From: Terebella lapidaria
Taxonomy: Eukaryota; Annelida; Polychaeta; Terebellida; Terebellidae
Direction: 5' to 3'
NCBI GenBank assembly: GCA_949152475.1
Contig: OX424559.1
Span: 38,919,119-38,983,118 of the forward strand
DNA length: 64,000 nucleotides
In this document: piece after piece, positions 57,720 through 64,000 of the stretch
How positions within the stretch are numbered: position 1 is the first letter of the stretch
Layout of the letters: each line of letters opens with the position of its first letter
Program-made: the position numbers and the translations under genes
The notes under the pieces: model-generated
Seen by the model: only the letters and a program-made list of their open reading frames with translations
The model's database searches: none
What the model was told of the DNA's origin: nothing

Positions 57720-57850
57720 TCAGTCGCTTGTTACCGGGTGGGGGGCACCATGTAATGGTGTCACCATGTAAAAATGTATTTTTTTTTACATGGTGATACC
57801 ATGACTTTTTTTTACATGGTGATACCCCCCCCCCCCCCCCTCGCCCGGTA
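57720..57850. repeat. Foldback with CAGTCGCTTGTTACCGGG arms
   Basis: CAGTCGCTTGTTACCGGG, then a G-run, is mirrored by a C-run (57826-57841) and CGCCCGGTAACAAGCGACTG. The interior has two TTTTTTTTACATGGTGATAC repeats. It overlaps the start of the next palindrome, so the CAGTCGCTTGT motif occurs three times. Confidence 0.8.
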
Positions 57851-57919
57851 ACAAGCGACTGTGAATTCATGAGATGTAAACAAACTTTGTTTACATCTCA
57901 TGAATTCACAGTCGCTTGT
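57851..57919. repeat. 69-nt palindrome with a single-base centre
   Basis: ACAAGCGACTGTGAATTCAT, GAGATGTAAACAAA, one C, then the exact complement through CTTGT. Each arm is 34 bases with no mismatch seen. Confidence 0.93.
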
Positions 57920-58164
57920 AAGCATAGAAATGCGAGACAGACTGACAATTCCACGCACATCATGGTATATCACTGATTATTTCCTCATAAATACACTATA
58001 TATGCACATACGAGCTGAAAAATGGACTTGATGTGGACTTTCAAGCGCGATTTGAGCATTTGTTTACATTCGGCTTTGACGGATACACTTCGTTTGTTTA
58101 TTGACTAAACCGGTACTAAAACGGGGACAACCGAAAACGGAGTACACAACTCGGACGGACTGTA

Positions 58165-58727
58165 CCGTATAATCGCGCATATAAGGACACTGTCCTTATA
58201 TTCGAGCCTGTCCTTATATTCGAATATAAGAACATGTCCCTATATTCGAGAAGGTTTACCTTTTTCGTGCCATAAAGCAATATTCGTTTATAAGGACACC
58301 CATGTCCTTATATTCAAGACACTTAGGTTTTGGCGCCCAAAATGCAAAGGTGTCCTGAATAAAAGTACACCCATTGCACGTGCTATCACGTACTGCCAGG
58401 CTTACGACCACTATCGGAAATATATATACACGAGATTATTGGGGGCTCATTGGAAATAGTCCTCCAATACCTACCTAAGTCAACATATATAATGTAATTT
58501 GACATCAGTGGTGGTTATAAATGGTCTAGGCAACTTGCACACGAGGGTTTATGTGGCTATTATTTGATTGAGCTTACCATGTTCTTATATGCGGGTTATT
58601 GGGGGTGTCCTTATAATCGAATATAAGAACATGTCCCTATACTCGAGACACTCGGTTTTTTTGGCGAGAGCCCCAAAACGCAATATTCCGAATATAAGAA
58701 CATGTCCTTATATGCGCGATTATACGG
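58165..58727. mobile_element. 563-bp MITE with TA target duplication
   Basis: Inverted ends CCGTATAATCGCGCATATAA and complement, extended by GGACA, flanked by TA on both sides (58163-58164, 58728-58729). Subterminal repeats of ATATAAGAACATGTCC and CCTTATATTCGA. No transposase frame. A TA duplication is the Tc1/mariner signature. Confidence 0.88.
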
Positions 58728-58729
58728 TA

Positions 58730-59140
58730 ATCGTCATTGAGCACACCTTTTGTTATATTGCATTAGATGTCTTTCACAAAAAAATTGGTTTTGAAAACAA
58801 TATTGCATAGAATCTACATTCGAAGGCAGCAGCTTTAATGTCGCCTGTGGAATTCCGTAATTTTTCCTTCGCAACATTTTATTTTCATTACAGTGTAGAT
58901 CTACTTTAATAAATCTACGAAACACGGCACAGTGCGAATCTGGATTCGTGATTCCGAGTAAGTTTTGATTCAGCCACAAATTTACACATACGAAATATAC
59001 AATAGTCAGTATTCAAGATCAACGTGCTGTCAAAACACTGGTTACTTTAATTGTTTACCCTCATTATCGCTCATTCCGTTATCCGTACCTACTGGTGTTT
59101 AGTTCAGCTCAATAACAGAGTTAAAGTACTGGTGAGGGTA
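58730..59140. other. Intergenic, nothing recognised
   Basis: AT-rich, no gene-like frame and no repeat matched elsewhere in the window. Confidence 0.4.
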
Positions 59141-59416
59141 ACTGAATAAGCCTTGTCATAATATATGATGTGAGCTTATATGAAAGATCTCATTAATCTG
59201 AGCAAAATGGACTTTACGGCATGTAAATATCACAATCCATTCAAAAGTTACAGCACTTTGCAGCTTTGAAGACTGGAATCGACAACTTTGCTCTTTCGGC
59301 TTATTTCCTACCTCCATCCACTCCCACCACCACCCTCCAGGATTCTCCAAGATATATAAGTTGAATGAAAACATTAAAGTGGTGTTACTGTTTTACTGAA
59401 TAAGCCTTGTCATAAT
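59141..59416. repeat. Segment bounded by 22-bp direct repeats
   Basis: ACTGAATAAGCCTTGTCATAAT is repeated exactly at 59141-59162 and 59395-59416, enclosing 232 bases. It could be a long target duplication around a small retroposon or two copies of a short tandem repeat. No RNA-gene boxes recognised. Confidence 0.6.
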
Positions 59417-59675
59417 GTAGCGGGACCTATTTCACAAGAATGCCGCTTTTTCAAAATCATTCAGCTAATTGGTATGCAAATGAGATATTCATGACATCAT
59501 CGGGGGAAGCTGTTTTAATCAGGTAGTTTAATATGTATTATTCATTCATTTAGTGTTACGATTATTCATGAAAACTTATTCCGTTCAGTGTTTGATTTGA
59601 TTTGATTTGTTTCGAAGAATCAACGTTGTAAACGTGATTACATATATTACGTGTTCAGTATGAATAATTAGTGTT
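59417..59675. other. Spacer, nothing recognised
   Basis: AT-rich, with TTTGATTTGATTTGATTTG near 59592. Confidence 0.4.
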
Positions 59676-60310
59676 TTTAGGTTACCGGACCTATGGTCCG
59701 ATAACCTATTGGCATGGCATTGCGTCCGTCGTCGTCGTCCGTCGTCGTCGTCGTCGTCCACATTTTTATCTTTTTTGTTTACGGGCGAATTTTTCTGAAA
59801 TTTTGCACAAAAATACTTTAAAATAATTCAAGAAGGGGGTATTTTTTAGTTTTTTGATTTTCGCATTTTTAGGTTACCGGACCTATGGTCCGATAACCTA
59901 TTGGCGTGGCGTTGCGTCCGTCGTCCGTCGTCGTCGTTCGTCGTCGTCATCGTCAACATTTTTATCTTTTTTGTTTACATGCGAATTTTTCTGAAATTTT
60001 GCACAAAAATACTTAAAAATAATTCAAGAAGGAGGGGAGGTATTTTTTAGTTTTTTGATTTTCGCATTTTTTTCAAAATGGCGGCCGTTTTCGACGAAAA
60101 ATGCCTGATTTTGGACTTTGGCGGCCATTTTCTCAAAATCTGTTCAGTAACTTTTTTTCTTTTTGATACATAAGACTCCTCATATGTACTCCTATGATGT
60201 CTATAAATTTCGTTGCGCTTGAATCGCTCGAAGTGGGCCATTTTGGCCTAAACTCGGCCCAAATGGGACTTTCCCATGTTAAATTCTCCTATGCTTTATA
60301 ATGGGACACA
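59676..60310 (+). repeat. Composite-repeat units: two tandem hairpin ends plus body
   Basis: The hairpin end (TTAGGTTACCGGACC, TATGGTCCGATAACC) occurs at 59680 and 59871, each followed by a GTCGTCGTC run and ACATTTTTATCTTTTTTG. The first unit is cut off after 190 bases. The second continues through TCAAAATGGCGGCCGTTTTC and AAATGGGACTTTCCCATG into the satellite. Confidence 0.8.
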
Positions 60311-60743
60311 TTATGCCTAATATCTCACTTGATATTGAGATTAGAGACTAGGAATCAATTGTGGACATATAGGAAATGATATATGCTGAATATTCTCGTG
60401 ACCTTGAATTTGACCTCTGACCTCAGTTTCAAGGTCAGAGCACAAAATGGCTTATATCTCGCTTATTATCGACTCTACAGCTTAGGAATCAATTGTGGAC
60501 ATATAGGAAATAATATATGCTGAATATTCTCGTGACCTTGAATTTGACCTCTGACCTAAGTTTCAAGGTCAGAGCACAAAATGGCTTATATCTCGCTTAT
60601 TATCGACTCTACAGCTTAGGAATCAATTGTGGACATATAGGAAATGATATATGCTGAATATTCTGATGACCTTGAATTTGACTTTCAACCTCATTTTCAA
60701 GGTCACAGGACAAAATGGCTAATATCTCGCTTGTTATCGACTT
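60311..60743 (-). repeat. 135-bp satellite array, block 4 (inverse orientation)
   Basis: About three units reading TCTCGTGACCTTGAATTTGA, CACAAAATGGCTTATATCTC and TAGGAATCAATTGTGGACAT. Opposite in orientation to blocks 1 to 3. Interrupted at 60744 by the non-LTR element. Confidence 0.85.
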
Positions 60744-63700
60744 TAGTAGTAGTAGTAGTTTATTGACGAACATACATAATTGCATACAGCAAAGTGACAA
60801 TGTTGAAACAGACATACAAATATAAATATAACCGGGTGAGAGTAGGTTCAAGAGCAAAAAATATCCTTATGGAGATACTAACACTGTCAGAAATACTGAA
60901 ACAGGTAAGTGTGTTACGTCCTAAAATACGATAGGATTTGATAGCAATAGTGCGCAAGTTTTGAAAGTTCATTCTCATCATCATTTGAAAGGTCTGATAG
61001 AGAGTTGAAGTTCATGCCTGAAAGGGAATTTCTGATATGATTAGTCATAGGACAATACATTAAAACATGTTCCTCAGATTGAATGTCATTTTTGCAAGAG
61101 CATAGTCTTTGATCAAGGCTGATTCTGGACCAGCGTCCAGTTTCAATTTTTAACTTATGTGAACCGGTGCGCATTCTGGTTAATGCAATGCGGTCGTGTT
61201 CCTTCAGTGCCATTGACCTGGGCAGCAATGCTGCGCTAGGTCGTAGTTGGGGGTTAATACGGTGATAAGTCTCTTTCCTAGAGCTGTTTGAGTCTCTGAT
61301 ACTTGTTCTTGTGTCATTGAGGAATTGTTCAGAATGTGAGGATGTTGTTTCCTGGAGTTCCTGTAGCTTCAATCCTGCTGGGGACTTACAAGCAATGGCT
61401 TTGTTTATGGTTTTTGAGACATACGAGTCGCCTCGTTTTTGAAGTTGACTCAGGAATTTGACTTGTTTATCCATGATCATGCTCTTGGCGTCAGCCACCC
61501 CGCTTTCTATGTATACGATGTCGTTGCATGTGCTCGATCTGACTGAGAGAAGCTGTTTCAGCGTGTTGTTGTAGACTACATTTGCCTGACGGAGGTCCTT
61601 GGTGAGCCAGGTCTCACAGCCATAGAAAACGGCTGTGTTCAGAGCACTCAACCACACTTTCCGTTTTACTGGGAAAGGACTGTCACTGTTTTTTGCAAGG
61701 AAAGATGAAAATTTCCTCACATGTGTGGTTTTATCCTCGAGATGATTTATCACCTGTCTTGCAATAGGTTCATTTGATATTTTGGCACCAAGATACATGT
61801 AGTGGGTAGCGTACGTCATTTCAATGTCAGATATCCTTATCGGCGATATGTCCGTGACGTTCACGTTCATATATTTAGATTTAGTTCGGTGTATTTTCAT
61901 TCCGATTTCATCCGCACAATTTTTCAGTTTCTGTAACTTGTTGATGAGTTTAGCCCGGGAGCTTGCAAAAACAACTGTGTCATCCATGAAGAGTAAAATA
62001 CCAAGATCATCCAGCCAGTCATCGTTGCCGATGGAGTCTACTGCTTGTATAGTTGGATCGATGTAGGCTGTGAATGCTAGACAGCTCGAGCTGCCTCCTT
62101 GCTTTACTCCGGCAGATGTTTCAAAGCTGTGGTCACCTATAAGCCCTGTGGTATTCATAGCATTCTTGAAAGCGGTTAAGAAGCGGCGACCACAGCCTCT
62201 CAGGGCGAGGTAATGTATCAATGATTGTCTGTTTACTCTATCATACGCTTTTTCGTAATCAATGTAGGCTATCCAAAGTGGAAGTTTCTTTTTACGGGCA
62301 ATGTCAATCAGGAGTCTCACTGTCAATATTTGCTCCTCACATCCACGTCCTGCTTGTGCTCCTGCTTGGCGAGGGTCGGGCCTGTACCAGAGTTTTAGCC
62401 TGTTGGCTAAGATCATGTCATAAAGTTTGGGTATTGCACCTATTATGCTTATCCCTCTGTAATTAGAGGGATCAGCTCTGCAACCTTTTTTGAAAAAGGT
62501 TTTAAGTTTAATAAATGTCCATTCTAGCGGGTATTGTTCATCAAACACTTTGTTGAAAACACTGGTAATCAGGTATATCCAATTCTCGGGCAAGAGCTTG
62601 ATGATACTTGGACTTATTCCATCGATCCCTGCTGCTTTATTTGGTTTGAGGTTTTGAATGCACACCAGGACTTCCTCCGGTCGAATTGGGTCGTCCAACA
62701 CGGGAATATGTGGCTGAAGCGACAGATCCACCCCTGACGGGGTGTTGATGATAGTTTCGGGATTGAGCAGCCTTTCGAAGTGGGCACAAAAGGCTTTATC
62801 ACTGGGTGTTTCATTATTGACATCCGGTTGGTCAAAAACACCTTTCCAGTTTATACTAGTCCATATTGTTTTTTCATCATGCATCGACATTATATTATTC
62901 CAACGTTCAGAAGACACTTGGGGGGACGGTAACTGTTGTGTTCTTGGTTTAGTAAAGGACTTTTTCGCCGCCAAATAAATGGTGTCTGCTAAGTCCCTGA
63001 CTAAACTGTCAATGTCTTTGTTTTCTAGTCCCAAGTGAAACAGTTCGGTATCCGGTAAATGCTCCAACAGACTCGTTACGTTAACGTTACGAGAGTTTAT
63101 AGTTCGACGGCTTTTATTATTCCGTTGGTTTGGCTCATAAGAGCCGAGTTCTTGAGCGGCTTTTATGAGTTGGATTGCACCAGTGTCATATCTGCTTGGC
63201 TCCAATGTGAGGTGGAGGGGGGCATGGTCAGTTCGCAAAGTTGTTTTTGTGTCTATGGCAAAACGTTTTATACACTTGACCAAGCCCTCAGAGCAGATCA
63301 CCCAGTCCAACTGGGATAGCCACCTTTGCCCTTGTTTGAAAGTCAGACCACCTCCACAGGTGACCTTGGCAGTGTTCAAGTGGTTCACAGGTTTCAGGCC
63401 GTGTGCTTTACATAGTGACAATAGTTCTTTGCCATTTGTGTTTGTCACTGGGTCAGGGTTCATGTCATAGGTTAATCCTTCAGAACTCAGCTGTGAAAGT
63501 GAGCCCATGCGGGCGTTGAAATCACCCAGGACACATACTTCGGAATGAAGGCATTCCTCTTGAATAGACGCAAAGCTGTCTGCACTGAAATATGGTGAGT
63601 CCCTGGGTGGCACGTATACTGCTCCAAATTTAACGTGGGGCAGCGTATGCAGCGTGAACCACACTTGGTCCCTTTTACTATTTGTCCATTTCAGCTCATT

Positions 63701-64000
63701 CCACAACTGGGCTTTAAACAGTACTGCCACACCCCCACGATGTGTTTCTGCTGGTATATACGTGCTGCGAAGACTTGTGTATCCTGGTAGTGAGATTTTG
63801 TATCCGTGTTTTATTTCGCTGAGTACGATGATGTCATAGTCCATTATTTCAGTTAGGAAGTTTTTGCTCTCTAGCTTTGATGTGGCGCCATGTACGTTGA
63901 CTGCGTACAGTGACACTCTGGCTCTCACCCGACTTTTTAGAAAAAAGACGGCTGGTAGCTGTCCACAATGATGCCATCCACTTTAACACATCGCTCGCGT
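60744..64000 (-). mobile_element. Non-LTR retrotransposon with (TAC)n tail, runs off the window
   Basis: The 3' end is a short AAACTACTACTACTACTA-type tail inserted in the satellite unit. The 3' UTR is about 170 bases, then ORF2. The 5' part and any ORF1 lie beyond position 64000. Confidence 0.88.
60914..63928 (-). CDS. Non-LTR retrotransposon ORF2: APE endonuclease, RT, zinc knuckle
   Basis: 1004 residues, intact. It nicks target DNA and reverse-transcribes the element RNA. APE motifs: VLSEIKHG (catalytic Glu), VLGDFNARMG, LSQLDWVICSE and LRTDHAPLHL (catalytic His). RT motifs: NKAAGIDGISP, PSNYRGISIIGAIPKLYD, IAYIDYEKAYDRVNR (motif A), GVKQGGSSSCLAF (motif B) and ILLFMDDTVVFASS (motif C, about residue 648). 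The last has FMDD in place of the usual YADD/FADD. The C-terminus has a CSC..H..C knuckle (CSCKNDIQSEEHVLMYC). Domain order is that of APE-type LINEs; the exact clade is not assignable by eye. The undamaged frame suggests recent insertion. The start Met may be internal if the frame continues upstream. Confidence 0.9.
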   Translation of the reverse strand: MRARVSLYAVNVHGATSKLESKNFLTEIMDYDIIVLSEIKHGYKISLPGYTSLRSTYIPAETHRGGVAVLFKAQLWNELKWTNSKRDQVWFTLHTLPHVKFGAVYVPPRDSPYFSADSFASIQEECLHSEVCVLGDFNARMGSLSQLSSEGLTYDMNPDPVTNTNGKELLSLCKAHGLKPVNHLNTAKVTCGGGLTFKQGQRWLSQLDWVICSEGLVKCIKRFAIDTKTTLRTDHAPLHLTLEPSRYDTGAIQLIKAAQELGSYEPNQRNNKSRRTINSRNVNVTSLLEHLPDTELFHLGLENKDIDSLVRDLADTIYLAAKKSFTKPRTQQLPSPQVSSERWNNIMSMHDEKTIWTSINWKGVFDQPDVNNETPSDKAFCAHFERLLNPETIINTPSGVDLSLQPHIPVLDDPIRPEEVLVCIQNLKPNKAAGIDGISPSIIKLLPENWIYLITSVFNKVFDEQYPLEWTFIKLKTFFKKGCRADPSNYRGISIIGAIPKLYDMILANRLKLWYRPDPRQAGAQAGRGCEEQILTVRLLIDIARKKKLPLWIAYIDYEKAYDRVNRQSLIHYLALRGCGRRFLTAFKNAMNTTGLIGDHSFETSAGVKQGGSSSCLAFTAYIDPTIQAVDSIGNDDWLDDLGILLFMDDTVVFASSRAKLINKLQKLKNCADEIGMKIHRTKSKYMNVNVTDISPIRISDIEMTYATHYMYLGAKISNEPIARQVINHLEDKTTHVRKFSSFLAKNSDSPFPVKRKVWLSALNTAVFYGCETWLTKDLRQANVVYNNTLKQLLSVRSSTCNDIVYIESGVADAKSMIMDKQVKFLSQLQKRGDSYVSKTINKAIACKSPAGLKLQELQETTSSHSEQFLNDTRTSIRDSNSSRKETYHRINPQLRPSAALLPRSMALKEHDRIALTRMRTGSHKLKIETGRWSRISLDQRLCSCKNDIQSEEHVLMYCPMTNHIRNSLSGMNFNSLSDLSNDDENELSKLAHYCYQILSYFRT

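Noticed and set aside
60047-60241. Frame repeated at 41384-41578 (MAHFERFKRNEIY)
   Set aside because: Repeat sequence of the composite body; open by chance in two copies and broken in others such as 42476-42710.

Overview
This window is animal nuclear DNA, most likely from a marine invertebrate. Evidence: a three-exon ETS transcription-factor gene with GT-AG introns, a GMC oxidoreductase of the animal type, no operons, low gene density, and a wide range of metazoan transposon families. I cannot name the species from sequence alone.

Layout. 341-7220 holds two head-to-tail copies of one Penelope-like retroelement (PLE), both on the minus strand: a full-length copy (341-5257) and an upstream 5'-truncated, frameshifted copy (5258-7220). 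The full-length copy has the expected reverse transcriptase plus GIY-YIG protein. It also has a 578-residue ORF1 that joins a NADAR (YbiA-like N-glycosidase) domain to an SGNH-hydrolase domain. ORF1 ends with the heptamer U UUA AAC directly before its stop codon, and a -1 slip there enters the RT frame exactly. I consider this the most novel content of the window.

7221-12060 is an old duplicated non-coding segment carrying an LTR and a small MITE with 8-bp target duplications. 13440-15215 holds a palindrome, a solo LTR and a foldback array. 15216-27554 has no recognisable gene. The ETS gene lies at about 27555-32930. From 33690 to 43640 a composite repeat family dominates, built from 135-bp satellite units rich in nuclear-receptor-type AGGTCA motifs. 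It surrounds a 2.8-kb element with long terminal inverted repeats (TIRs) and the single-coding-exon GMC oxidoreductase gene (37909-39711, minus).

43780-45748 is a GACCCGGT-rich repeat and a tandem duplication with a second copy of the 8-bp-TSD MITE. 47533-53440 is a nest: a TIR element, then a large foldback transposon interrupted by a 5'-truncated non-LTR retrotransposon and by a 408-bp TRIM element. 53650-54305 is a decayed Tc1-like transposase. 54890-55755 is a 50-bp minisatellite that runs into the 3' end of an LTR retrotransposon (55756-57381). 57720-58727 holds a near-perfect palindrome and a TA-flanked MITE. The right edge (60744-64000) is a large non-LTR retrotransposon with endonuclease, RT and zinc knuckle, running off the window.

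The two host genes appear independent of each other. The mobile elements make up most of the interpretable sequence, and their nesting gives a relative insertion order.
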